DNA from: WGAL01 sp964570865
GTDB lineage: Bacteria; Bacteroidota; Ignavibacteria; Ignavibacteriales; Melioribacteraceae
Length of the DNA stretch: 8,403 nucleotides
Direction: 5' to 3'
Assembly: GCA_964570865.1 (NCBI GenBank)
Contig: CAZMZM010000077.1
Location: 1 to 8,403 of the forward strand
This document shows positions 1 through 7,418 of this stretch, in pieces; the first letter of the stretch is position 1; the number at the start of each line of letters is the position of its first letter. The position numbers were made by a program, and so were the translations under genes. The notes under the pieces were generated by a model that was not told where the DNA came from, did not search any database, and saw nothing but the letters and a program-made list of their open reading frames with translations.

Positions 1-33
1 ATTCCTTTTTCAATTACGTATTTGTTCTTAATT

Positions 34-65
34 AAAAAAAAAAGACCGGCTCGAAAGCCGGTCTT
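34..65 (-). terminator. Rho-independent terminator of the sdhCAB operon
   Basis: Read on the minus strand, a perfect 10-bp stem (42-51 pairing with 56-65, AAGACCGGCT/AGCCGGTCTT) closes a TTCG tetraloop and runs directly into a further eight T residues (41 down to 34). It lies 27 bases past the sdhB stop codon, the expected place for the end of the operon transcript. GC-rich stem, stable tetraloop and U-tract together make this a textbook intrinsic terminator. On the plus strand the hairpin is followed by only a short T-poor stretch, so it acts mainly in the minus direction. Confidence 0.93.
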
Positions 66-92
66 AATTTATCAATACAATTAATTAAATAA

Positions 93-860
93 TTAGAATT
101 GTAAACTATGATCTTTTAACTTAGCCATAAAATAATCTCTGTTAGTTCTGGCTATGTTTGTAATCGATACACCTTTCGGGCATTCGGCTTCACAAGCATA
201 AGTGTTAGTACAACTGCCAAATCCTTGTTCGTCCATCTCGTTTATCATTGCCTGAACTCTTGTGTAGCGTTCAGGTTGTCCTTGAGGTAGAAGAGCAAAC
301 TGAGATATTTTAGCGCTTGTAAACAACATTGCCGATGCATTTTTACAAGCTGCCACGCAAGCACCGCAACCGATACATTCAGCAGCTTCAATAGCTAAGT
401 TAGCCGCTTCTTTTGGAATTGGAGTAGCATTTGCATCGGGAGCATTACCTGTATTCACCGAAATAAATCCGCCTGCTTGAATTATCTTATCCAAAGGCGA
501 ACGATCAACAACTAAGTCTTTAATAATTTTGTAAGCTTTTGCTCTGAAAGGTTCCAAATATAACGTTTCGCCATCTTTAAAATTACGCATATGAAGCTGG
601 CAAGTAGCCGTTTTAGGAACTGAACCGTGCGGATGACCATTAACAATAATACCGCATGTTCCACATATACCTTCACGACAATCGCTTTCAAAAGCAATCG
701 GACGTTTACCCTGTGCTTCAAGTTCTTCATTTACTTCATCAAGCATCTCAAGTATCGAGGCGTCCGGCGATACGGAGACTTTAAACTCTTCGAAATTACC
801 ATCAACGGAAGGGGTTTCTTGTCTCCAAACATTCAATGTTAAATTTATTTTTTCATTCAT
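93..860 (-). CDS. sdhB: Succinate dehydrogenase/fumarate reductase iron-sulfur subunit
   Basis: The electron-transfer subunit of respiratory complex II passes electrons between the FAD of SdhA and the haem/quinone sites of SdhC on the cytoplasmic membrane face. All cluster ligands are visible (numbered from a GTG one codon upstream of the ATG). The [2Fe-2S] ligands are C62, C67, C70 and C88. The [4Fe-4S] ligands are C163, C166, C169 and C228, the last followed by Pro. The [3Fe-4S] ligands are C173, C218 and C224. This spacing matches the family, and about 255 residues is a normal length. The ATG at 860 shares its A with the sdhA stop (TGATG), indicating translational coupling. An in-frame GTG at 861-863 is an alternative start, and a GAGGAG ribosome site lies 9 bases before the ATG and 6 before the GTG. 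It is the last gene of the operon. Sequence alone does not tell which reaction direction dominates. Confidence 0.96.
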   Translation of the reverse strand: MNEKINLTLNVWRQETPSVDGNFEEFKVSVSPDASILEMLDEVNEELEAQGKRPIAFESDCREGICGTCGIIVNGHPHGSVPKTATCQLHMRNFKDGETLYLEPFRAKAYKIIKDLVVDRSPLDKIIQAGGFISVNTGNAPDANATPIPKEAANLAIEAAECIGCGACVAACKNASAMLFTSAKISQFALLPQGQPERYTRVQAMINEMDEQGFGSCTNTYACEAECPKGVSITNIARTNRDYFMAKLKDHSLQF

Positions 861-2770
861 CACTTATAACTCCTCGTCGATAGTTTAACAAATTCAAAGA
901 TAAGGGGTTCTTTGTTAAGTTCCCACTCTCCCGGCTTCTTGAATTCCCAAGCAGCAACGTACGAGTATTCTTCATCGTTTCTTAATGCTTCACCTTCTTC
1001 GGTCTGGTATTCTTCGCGGAAGTGAGCGCCGCATGATTCGTTTCTGTTCAACGCATCAACCGCCATCAATTCGCCGAGTTCAAGAAAATCAGCAACTCTT
1101 CCGGCTCTTTCCAGCGTTTGGTTTAGAGATTCATTTTCACCTACAACTTTAACATCATTCCAGAATTCTTCACGTAATTCGGTGATTTCCTTGATAGCTT
1201 CTTTTAATCCTTTTTCGTTTCTCGCCATTCCGACTTTGTCCCACATAATTTTACCGAGACGTCTGTGGATACTATCAACAGTTTGTTTACCATTAATTGA
1301 AAGAAGTTTATTTATTCCGTCTTTTACATTTTGGGCTGCTTCTTCAAATTCCGGTCTGTCCGTACTTACTTTGTCAGGTTTAACACTTCCGAAATAATTT
1401 CCGAGCGTATAAGGTATAACAAAGTAACCGTCTGCCAAACCTTGCATCAAAGCGCTGGCTCCTAATCTGTTAGCACCGTGATCCGAGAAGTTAGCTTCAC
1501 CTAATACAAACAAACCCGGAACGTTGCTCATTAAATGATAATCAACCCAAAGGCCGCCCATCGTGTAATGAGGAGCGGGATAAATTCTCATTGGAACTTT
1601 GTACGGATTTTTATCCGTTATGTTTTGATACATTTCAAATAAGTTTCCGTATCTTTCGCGAATTACATCTTCGCCGAGTCTGGCAATGGCATCGCTGAAA
1701 TCGAGATAAACAGCATTTGTTCCTTGAACTCCGCGACCTTCGTCGCAAACTTCCTTAGCGCTTCTCGATGAAATATCACGAGGAGCCAAGTTGCCGAATG
1801 AAGGATATTTTCTTTCGAGATAGTAATCTCTTTCTTCTTCAGGTATTTCAGCCGCTCTACGCATATCGCCTTTTTTCTTCGATACCCAAATACGTCCGTC
1901 GTTCCTTAAACTTTCACTCATCAATACACGTTTTGATTGTAATTCGCCGTGAATTGGTAAACATGTAGGGTGAATTTGCGTATAGCAAGGATTTGCAAAC
2001 GTTGCTCCTCGTTTATGTGCACGCCAAGCAGCAGTAGCATTACTGTTCATTGCATTTGTCGAAAGATAATATACTCTCGAATAACCGCCGGTTGCAAGTA
2101 AAACAGCCTGGGCGGCATATTTTTCAATTTCGCCTGTAAGCAAGTTTCTTACAATAATACCTTTTGCCGCACCGTCAACAACAACTAAATCAAGCATTTC
2201 ACGGCGTGTGTACATTTCAACATTGCCTGCTCCGATTTGGCGGCTTAATGCACTGTAAGCACCAAGCAATAATTGCTGTCCTGTTTCACCGCGAGCATAA
2301 AACGTACGGGAAACCTGCGCTCCGCCGAAGGAACGGTTAGCTAAGTAACCGCCGTAATCTCTTGCAAAAGGAATTCCTTGGGCAACAGCCTGGTCAATAA
2401 TATTGTTACTAACTTCAGCCAATCTGTAAGTGTTGGCTTCTCTCGAACGGAAGTCGCCTCCTTTTTCCGTGTCCCAGAATAACCTGTAAACCGAGTCGCC
2501 GTCATTCTGATAATTTTTGGCCGCATTTATACCGCCCTGAGCTCCTATTGAGTGAGCTCTTCGAGGGCTGTCGTGAAATGAAAAAACTTTAACTTTGTAA
2601 CCTAATTCTGCCAAAGTAGCTGCGGCGGAAGCGCCTGCCAATCCGGTTCCGACAACAATTACGTCAAATTTTCTTTTATTGGATGGATTCACAAGTTTCA
2701 TTTCCATCTTGTGATTAGTCCATTTTTCTTCTAAGCTCCCTGCAGGAACATTTGATTCTAATTTTACCAT
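860..2770 (-). CDS. sdhA: Succinate dehydrogenase/fumarate reductase flavoprotein subunit
   Basis: The catalytic subunit interconverts succinate and fumarate using covalently bound FAD. It has 636 residues. The FAD-binding Rossmann motif is at about residues 35-60 (VVGTGLAGASAA). H73 in AHSIGAQGG is the expected site of covalent FAD attachment. Active-site signatures follow: QIHPTC (H267), SESLRNDGR (286-293), APRD (R331, the expected proton-shuttle arginine), HYTMGG (H401) and GANRLGASAL (R435). The roughly 34-residue N-terminal extension before the Rossmann fold, containing EEKWTNHKMEMKLVNPSNKR, is what I recall for the Bacteroidetes-type enzyme rather than the E. coli type. The ATG overlaps the sdhC stop by one base (TAATG) and has an AGGAGG site 6 bases upstream. 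The 3' end overlaps the sdhB start by one base. No catalytic residue appears to be missing. Confidence 0.97.
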   Translation of the reverse strand: MVKLESNVPAGSLEEKWTNHKMEMKLVNPSNKRKFDVIVVGTGLAGASAAATLAELGYKVKVFSFHDSPRRAHSIGAQGGINAAKNYQNDGDSVYRLFWDTEKGGDFRSREANTYRLAEVSNNIIDQAVAQGIPFARDYGGYLANRSFGGAQVSRTFYARGETGQQLLLGAYSALSRQIGAGNVEMYTRREMLDLVVVDGAAKGIIVRNLLTGEIEKYAAQAVLLATGGYSRVYYLSTNAMNSNATAAWRAHKRGATFANPCYTQIHPTCLPIHGELQSKRVLMSESLRNDGRIWVSKKKGDMRRAAEIPEEERDYYLERKYPSFGNLAPRDISSRSAKEVCDEGRGVQGTNAVYLDFSDAIARLGEDVIRERYGNLFEMYQNITDKNPYKVPMRIYPAPHYTMGGLWVDYHLMSNVPGLFVLGEANFSDHGANRLGASALMQGLADGYFVIPYTLGNYFGSVKPDKVSTDRPEFEEAAQNVKDGINKLLSINGKQTVDSIHRRLGKIMWDKVGMARNEKGLKEAIKEITELREEFWNDVKVVGENESLNQTLERAGRVADFLELGELMAVDALNRNESCGAHFREEYQTEEGEALRNDEEYSYVAAWEFKKPGEWELNKEPLIFEFVKLSTRSYK

Positions 2771-3432
2771 TATTTACCTCCTATTGAAGTGAAATAGAAG
2801 TAGAGCGGAATAAGGGAGAAGCCTAATCCGAACAACCATGCCAAGAATGTACTGAATTTTTCTACCCACGGAGTGTATTTAGGATGATTCCATCCGAACG
2901 TCTGAAATGCGCTTTGAAAACCGTGATGGATATGAACCCCAAGCGTTATTAAAAAGAGAATGTAAAGTAATGAGTAGAGTGGATTATGAAACCATGTAAC
3001 CACAATATCATATAATTCTCTATGAGGAGTTCCAAATTTAAATTCATACCAGAAAGTAATTAAGTGAAGAATAAGGAATAATAAAATCAACAAACCTGTT
3101 TGCCATGTATAGCGGGCGCTGAATTTTATTAAACTGTTTGATTCATACTTTTTGTAAGCAATAGGACGTTTTGACTCATTAGAAACTGCAAGCGACAAAC
3201 CGTAATAAATATGAATAAGGAATACAAGGGCTAACATTATTTCAATAACGTGCGTAAACCATCCCATTGATTCCAGAGCGGAGACGTATGCTGTAAATAC
3301 AGATTCGCCTCCCCAGATGGTGTAGTTGCCAATAAAATGAACTGTCAGAAACAGAATCAGCAACAAGCCTGTTACAGCCATTACCACCTTTTTTCCGATG
3401 GAAGTACTAAGACTTCGGGATAACCAACCCAT
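2770..3432 (-). CDS. sdhC: Succinate dehydrogenase/fumarate reductase cytochrome b subunit (b558 family)
   Basis: The single membrane-anchor subunit of a type B complex II holds the haems and the (mena)quinone site. Its 220 residues contain five hydrophobic segments at about 15-35, 61-84, 108-130, 151-175 and 195-215. Candidate haem-ligand histidines sit in successive helices: H32, H74, H123 and one of H167/H169/H170 in the motif HIHHGFQSAFQTFGWNH. The 42-residue H32-H74 spacing equals that of the ligands H28 and H70 in the Bacillus subtilis protein as I remember it, which supports a di-haem enzyme. No separate SdhD is encoded, in line with the C-A-B gene order of Bacillus sdh and Wolinella frd. 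It is the first gene of the operon, with a near-perfect AAAGGAGG ribosome site (3439-3446) 6 bases before the ATG. Confidence 0.95.
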   Translation of the reverse strand: MGWLSRSLSTSIGKKVVMAVTGLLLILFLTVHFIGNYTIWGGESVFTAYVSALESMGWFTHVIEIMLALVFLIHIYYGLSLAVSNESKRPIAYKKYESNSLIKFSARYTWQTGLLILLFLILHLITFWYEFKFGTPHRELYDIVVTWFHNPLYSLLYILFLITLGVHIHHGFQSAFQTFGWNHPKYTPWVEKFSTFLAWLFGLGFSLIPLYFYFTSIGGK

Positions 3433-3438
3433 TAAAAT

Positions 3439-3446
3439 CCTCCTTT
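3439..3446 (-). promoter_or_regulatory. Strong Shine-Dalgarno site of sdhC
   Basis: Minus-strand AAAGGAGG, 6 bases before the sdhC ATG, is complementary to the common 16S rRNA 3' end. It fixes the sdhC start and is unusually strong for a Bacteroidota-group organism. Confidence 0.85.
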
Positions 3447-3632
3447 AGATATAATTTGAGTGTAGTATTTTTTGAATTGAAAATTTGAACGGACTATATT
3501 TTTAGATAAATATTTTTTCATCAATAATATTTTTTTTGAATAGGGAAACTTAATGTATTACAGCTAAAAAAGAAAGACCCGTTTATCTTTTTATTTTTTT
3601 CCAGATTGGTTTTATTAATATAAAATTAATAA

Positions 3633-3660
3633 GACAATTGAGAATGGACAATGGAGAACG
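3633..3660 (+). repeat. Degenerate heptanucleotide tandem repeat (about 4 copies)
   Basis: Four consecutive 7-base units, GACAATT, GAGAATG, GACAATG and GAGAACG, share the pattern GA(C/G)AA(T/C)(G/T). The units differ from one another at no more than three positions. Short degenerate heptamer arrays of this kind are known in intergenic DNA of several bacteria, notably cyanobacteria. The function, if any, is unknown. Confidence 0.6.
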
Positions 3661-3862
3661 TATGTTGTTTCAAGTACCGCAAACAGAAAATGAGATTACA
3701 CGTCATATCCTTAATTAACTACTAATCAACCATCTTTTAATTATTTTTTGATAATCAATAATCAGTTTGCACATCATCCTTAGAAAGTATCACGGGCAAC
3801 TGTGGATAATTACGGCTTCTCCGCATAAAAAAAATCAATTTCATAATTACAATAATAGAAAC

Positions 3863-3889
3863 TAAACTTTTTCTAATATTCTACGATTA
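3863..3889 (+). promoter_or_regulatory. Candidate sigma-28 (FliA) promoter of the chemoreceptor gene
   Basis: TAAACTTT (3863-3870) matches the flagellar sigma-28 -35 consensus TAAAGTTT at 7 of 8 positions. After exactly 11 bases comes TACGATTA (3882-3889), matching GCCGATAA at 5 of 8 including the central CGAT. It lies about 56 bases before the chemoreceptor start. Chemoreceptor genes are classic FliA targets, so the context fits. The AT-rich background makes a chance match possible. Confidence 0.45.
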
Positions 3890-3945
3890 TCGTTAATAAT
3901 ATTATTCAAGTAATAAATTAAGTATTTACAAAAGGAATTATGGCT

Positions 3946-6192
3946 ATGAAACTTAAATTTTGGCAAAAAATGCAAGTACAAGTTACTGCCGCATTAATCG
4001 TTGGCGTAACTATAATGGCGTTTTTTATAATTTCGAGGATAAAAAACTCCTACATGGATGACATTAACTCAAGAATATCTTCTCAACAAAATAGTTTTCA
4101 AAGTTATTTTCAAACTCAGACTAAATCATCCGTGGAAAAACTTGAGTTTGCCGTTAACCTACTACTGAAAAACACGGAAATAATTAGGAGTTTTGCTAAA
4201 AGAGACAGAAAAAAACTGCAAGATATATTACTTTATGATTATCAAAACCATTATAAAAGTGAATTTGGAATAGTTCAATTTCAGTTTCATTTGCCCGATG
4301 CGACCTCTTTTCTGCGATTGCATAAACCGTCAAAGTTTGGCGATAATCTATCGAAATTCAGAAAAACAGTAGTAGAAGTTGCTTCGTCTAAAATGCCGGT
4401 AACCGGTTTGGAAGTCGGAAAAGCCGGACTTGGTGTTAGGGTTGTTTATCCTGTCTTTGATAAAACAAAATATATCGGTTCCGTAGAATTAGGGGGAGAA
4501 ATTAAATCTATTTTGGATGCGATTTCATCATCATTTAAAATTAATTATGCGATTGGAGTAAAAAAGGAATATTTTAAAAGAGCCGGACACACTGTTTCAC
4601 CCAATGACATTATTACTTCCGGGTTAGATTATTACAAAACTTCAAGTAGTATAATATCAGAATTATTAAAAAATGATTTTTCATTAAAAAGTAAAATCAT
4701 ACAAAAGCATGATAATTACTACTCCCTCTATTCAATTCCTCTAAGAGATTATTCTAACAGTAATATCGGTTATATTACAGTTGTAAATGACGTAACGGAC
4801 TTATTTATTAAAATGAATAAAAATATAAATGCAATTATATATACAATTTTAGGATTCGTAGTTTTTTTCTTGGTATTATTTCTTGTATTTTTTAAAAAAA
4901 TAATTCTTACCCCTATTAGTAAATCTGTTTCTAACACAAATGAAATTTCGAAAGGTAATTTTGATGTAGAATTCAATTATAAACTTACTAATGAAATCGG
5001 GATATTATTTACAAATCTTAATAATATGAGATTAAAACTAAAAGCATTGTTCGACGAATCTCAAAAACAATCCCATGAAGCTAAGATTGCCGCAGAAGAA
5101 GCTGAAAAAGAAAAAAAGATCACCGAAGAAAATCAAAAATATCTTTCGGAAAATACCCACACTTTACTTTCCGCAATGGAGCAGTTTGCCGAAGGCGATT
5201 TAACCGTTAAAGTAAATCCCCCGAACGAAGATGATGAAATCGGCAAATTATTTTTAGGTTTTAATATTGCCGTCGAAAAAATTAGGAAATTAATAAACAA
5301 AGTTGTAGAAATTGTTGAAGCTACAGCCAGTGCAGGAACACAGATTTCCTCAAGCGCTGAAGAAATGGCTGCCGGTGCAAATGAACAAAGTTCTCAGGCT
5401 AACGAAGTTGCAGGAGCAGTGGAAGAAGTAACACAAACCATTATGGGAACAACTGAGAACGCTAATAATGCCAAACACCTTTCGGACGAGGCTGAAAAAT
5501 ATTCGATAGAAGGAGTAAATAAAATTAAAGAAGCCAAAAAAGGGATGGAAAATATTGTTACCGCTACAAACGACACTGCCGAGTCGTTGCAATCATTGAC
5601 TAAAAAAACAGAACAGATTGGCGAGATAACAAAAGTAATTGATGAAATTGCCGACCAAACGAACTTACTTGCATTAAATGCAGCAATCGAAGCTGCACGT
5701 GCCGGGGAGCAGGGACGCGGATTTGCAGTTGTTGCCGACGAAGTACGTAAATTAGCCGAAAGAACTTTAAATGCGACAAAGGAAATAGGAGAAATGATTA
5801 CCGAAATTCAATCGGAATCGAATAACGCAAATGCCTCAATGAAAAATGCCGCAAAGGCTGTTGAAAACGGAATGGCAAAAACCGGAGAAGTTGAAGAATC
5901 ATTAAATAAAATTATGGATGAGTCCCAAAAAGTTGAATCGGAAATCCAGAGGCTTGCTTTAGCCTCCGAAGAAGAATTACGTGCTGCAGAAGATATTGCA
6001 TCTTCAATGGAAGTAATGAATAATGTTACTAATGAAACCAGTACCGGTATCCAACAAATAGCAAAAGCAACGGAGGATTTAGCCCGCTTAACCGAAACTC
6101 TTAAGGTTGTTGTTGCTAATTTTAAGATAGAAGACGACAATTCCAAAAGGATTGACGATCCGAGAGAAACTGACAATTATTATTTAACCTAA
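3946..6192 (+). CDS. Methyl-accepting chemotaxis protein with dCache-type sensor and two HAMP-like segments
   Basis: An inner-membrane chemoreceptor signals extracytoplasmic ligand binding to CheA/CheW. Residue numbers count from the ATG at 3946 (748 aa). TM1 is about 10-30 and the periplasmic sensor 31-295, with features I associate with the double-Cache (dCache_3-like) family: QFHLP (113-117), SFLRLHKP (121-128), FRKTVVEV (138-145) and GLEVGKAGLG (154-163). TM2 is about 296-316 and is followed by a HAMP domain (317-370). A charged coiled coil (372-400) leads to a second HAMP-like stretch (405-452). The signalling helices span about 455-726, with the conserved hairpin tip around 566-600 (LLALNAAIEAARAGEQGRGF). 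There is no C-terminal CheR-binding pentapeptide. An alternative ATG at 3940 is only 3 bases from the AAGGA ribosome site (3932-3936); the ATG at 3946, 9 bases away, is better placed. The ligand cannot be told from sequence. It is a single-gene unit with its own terminator. Confidence 0.93.
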   Translation: MKLKFWQKMQVQVTAALIVGVTIMAFFIISRIKNSYMDDINSRISSQQNSFQSYFQTQTKSSVEKLEFAVNLLLKNTEIIRSFAKRDRKKLQDILLYDYQNHYKSEFGIVQFQFHLPDATSFLRLHKPSKFGDNLSKFRKTVVEVASSKMPVTGLEVGKAGLGVRVVYPVFDKTKYIGSVELGGEIKSILDAISSSFKINYAIGVKKEYFKRAGHTVSPNDIITSGLDYYKTSSSIISELLKNDFSLKSKIIQKHDNYYSLYSIPLRDYSNSNIGYITVVNDVTDLFIKMNKNINAIIYTILGFVVFFLVLFLVFFKKIILTPISKSVSNTNEISKGNFDVEFNYKLTNEIGILFTNLNNMRLKLKALFDESQKQSHEAKIAAEEAEKEKKITEENQKYLSENTHTLLSAMEQFAEGDLTVKVNPPNEDDEIGKLFLGFNIAVEKIRKLINKVVEIVEATASAGTQISSSAEEMAAGANEQSSQANEVAGAVEEVTQTIMGTTENANNAKHLSDEAEKYSIEGVNKIKEAKKGMENIVTATNDTAESLQSLTKKTEQIGEITKVIDEIADQTNLLALNAAIEAARAGEQGRGFAVVADEVRKLAERTLNATKEIGEMITEIQSESNNANASMKNAAKAVENGMAKTGEVEESLNKIMDESQKVESEIQRLALASEEELRAAEDIASSMEVMNNVTNETSTGIQQIAKATEDLARLTETLKVVVANFKIEDDNSKRIDDPRETDNYYLT

Positions 6193-6215
6193 ACTTTTAA
6201 CCTTAATTTATTTTC

Positions 6216-6250
6216 AAGGCGAAGGAGCTATTCTTCTTCGCCTTCTATTT
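6216..6250 (+). terminator. Rho-independent terminator of the chemoreceptor gene
   Basis: A 12-bp stem (6216-6227 with 6233-6244, one G-T pair) starting AAGGCGAAGG closes a 5-base loop and is followed by the T-rich CTATTTTG. It begins 24 bases after the chemoreceptor stop codon. The T-tract is interrupted, so termination may be incomplete, but position and stem support the call. Confidence 0.82.
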
Positions 6251-6631
6251 TGTTTATCAATTAATAATTCAACAATTATTATCGATTTCTACAAAATGTA
6301 TTCCTTCATCCTTTTTCCCGTAATTAATTCCGAAACTCATCCCCACTCCCTTTTCTTTGAAGGAAGGTTGAAAAAGCCGTTTTTCAAATTATTAAAAATA
6401 CTTTTCTTGTAAGAAAAAATTTAGAGTAAGTTTTAAGAGTTATTACACAGTTCCTGAAATCGTGGATAAGAACTTACATGAATTAATAACCGTTTCACCT
6501 GTATGCCATTGATGTAACAGTTTATGAATAAAAGTTCTTTTCTCTCTGAATTAATGAGTTTGCGAATTACTGTTTAAATTTATCCATATTTTTTTTATCT
6601 TAATTATCAATTAACTACAAAGTGAGGCGAT
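6251..6631. other. Intergenic spacer upstream of the exonuclease gene
   Basis: About 380 bases without a convincing gene. It contains an AT-only inverted repeat TAATAATT-CAAC-AATTATTA (6262-6281), the stem-loop TTGAAAAA-GCCG-TTTTTCAA (6368-6387) and the near-perfect palindrome TTTTCTT-GT-AAGAAAA (6402-6417). Two DnaA-box-like nonamers with one mismatch each lie at 6461-6469 and 6580-6588. The promoter of the exonuclease gene must be here, but no hexamer pair stands out. Confidence 0.5.
6368..6387. repeat. Inverted repeat with GCCG loop
   Basis: Perfect 8-bp arms TTGAAAAA and TTTTTCAA flank GCCG. The right arm is U-rich on the transcript and no long T-tract follows, so it is a weak terminator at best. 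A second palindrome follows 15 bases later (6402-6417). It could be a regulator site or chance in AT-rich DNA. Confidence 0.4.
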
Positions 6632-7333
6632 ATGGAATCTGAAAAACTTAAAATAGTTTTTGATATTGAAACAAGCGGATTCCCTCTTGAAACGTTTTCC
6701 GAATCCCAACAAGAATATTTAATGCGGTACGTTGAAAAGGAAAAAGATGAAAAAATACGTTCGGAAAAAGAGCTTGAAGCAATCCGGTACTTAAATCTTT
6801 ATCCCTTTACGGCAAAAGTAATTGTAATCGGTTTGATGAACATTAACACTGGAAATAGATACGTAATTTTTGAATCCGAAGAACCGAGAGAATGGGAATC
6901 CGAAGAAAAAAAGATTTCGTATCACGGAATGACGGAAGAAAAAATGCTGATAAAATTTTGGGATTTTCTCACAAAAGCGGATAAACTGATTTCATTTAAC
7001 GGAAGACAATTTGATCTTCCTTTTCTGATGCTTCGTTCGGCTATGCTAAAAATCAGACCGAGCCGTAATTTTATAAAAAGTAGATATGATATAACCAAAC
7101 ATATCGATTTGCTGGACCAATTTACATTTTACGGGTTAACAAGAAAATTTAATCTCGATTTTTATGCTCACGCTTTCGGTTTAGAGTCCCCTAAATCTAA
7201 CGGGATTACCGGAATGGATGTAAACGAACTTTACCGCGCAGGAAAGATAGAAGATATTGCCATTTACTGCGGAGACGACATAAAAGCAACTGCAGAACTT
7301 TACGAGATTTGGAAGACGTATCTGAAGTTTTAA
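6632..7333 (+). CDS. Predicted 3'-5' exonuclease, PolB-like DEDD family
   Basis: A stand-alone RNase H-fold exonuclease of 233 residues, resembling the proofreading domain of B-family DNA polymerases without a polymerase. The DEDD acidic residues are visible. Motif I is FDIET (D11, E13), motif II is SFNGRQFDLP (D128) and motif III is YCGDDIKAT (Y212, D216, of the YxxxD type). These would bind two metal ions and remove 3'-terminal nucleotides from single-stranded DNA or RNA; the natural substrate is not known. A highly charged stretch rich in Lys/Glu at about 28-52 sits between motif I and the second core strand, as is common in this family. The start is supported by GAGG 4 bases upstream of the ATG. 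It appears to be a single-gene unit, convergent with the next gene, and no clear terminator is visible in the 85 bases between them. Confidence 0.85.
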   Translation: MESEKLKIVFDIETSGFPLETFSESQQEYLMRYVEKEKDEKIRSEKELEAIRYLNLYPFTAKVIVIGLMNINTGNRYVIFESEEPREWESEEKKISYHGMTEEKMLIKFWDFLTKADKLISFNGRQFDLPFLMLRSAMLKIRPSRNFIKSRYDITKHIDLLDQFTFYGLTRKFNLDFYAHAFGLESPKSNGITGMDVNELYRAGKIEDIAIYCGDDIKATAELYEIWKTYLKF

Positions 7334-7418
7334 CAAATATTCACAATAGTTTACTGCGTAAAATATTTTGGATGAGATTATTTCAGTATTTAATAATAGA
7401 TGTCGGCAAGCAACCTAG

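Larger units (their letters stand above)
3447..3939. other. Divergent intergenic region between sdhC and the chemoreceptor gene
   Basis: About 490 bases of AT-rich DNA must hold the promoters for sdhCAB (leftward) and the chemoreceptor (rightward). No convincing long gene is present. I see a degenerate heptanucleotide repeat (3633-3660), an exact doubled ATAATCA (3751-3764), a short palindrome TTGAT-A-ATCAA (3748-3758), a DnaA-box-like TGTGGATAA (3801-3809) and a candidate sigma-28 promoter (3863-3889). I could not pick out one clear sdhCAB promoter; several weak sigma-70-like hexamers lie at 3450-3540, but AT-richness makes them unreliable. Confidence 0.6.

Noticed and set aside
627..842. 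Plus-strand open frame over sdhB
   Set aside because: It covers the conserved [2Fe-2S] coding region in antisense and has no credible product.
3552..3600. Possible hairpin and T-tract after AAAGAAAGACCCG
   Set aside because: The arms pair over only 5-7 A/T bases and no gene ends nearby for it to terminate.
5808..6176. Open frame of 122 codons on the minus strand inside the chemoreceptor gene
   Set aside because: It is fully antisense to the conserved signalling domain, has Ser/Ala-rich composition typical of a reverse-complement shadow, and shows no recognisable domain.
3801..6588. Replication origin suggested by scattered DnaA-box-like nonamers
   Set aside because: Only one perfect box and two imperfect ones over 2.8 kb, split by a gene, without dnaA/dnaN nearby or a clustered array.
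7334..7418. Bidirectional terminator between the convergent exonuclease and cysteine-motif genes
   Set aside because: Only weak A/T pairings such as AAAATATTTT (7360-7369) are present; no GC-containing stem with a T-tract.
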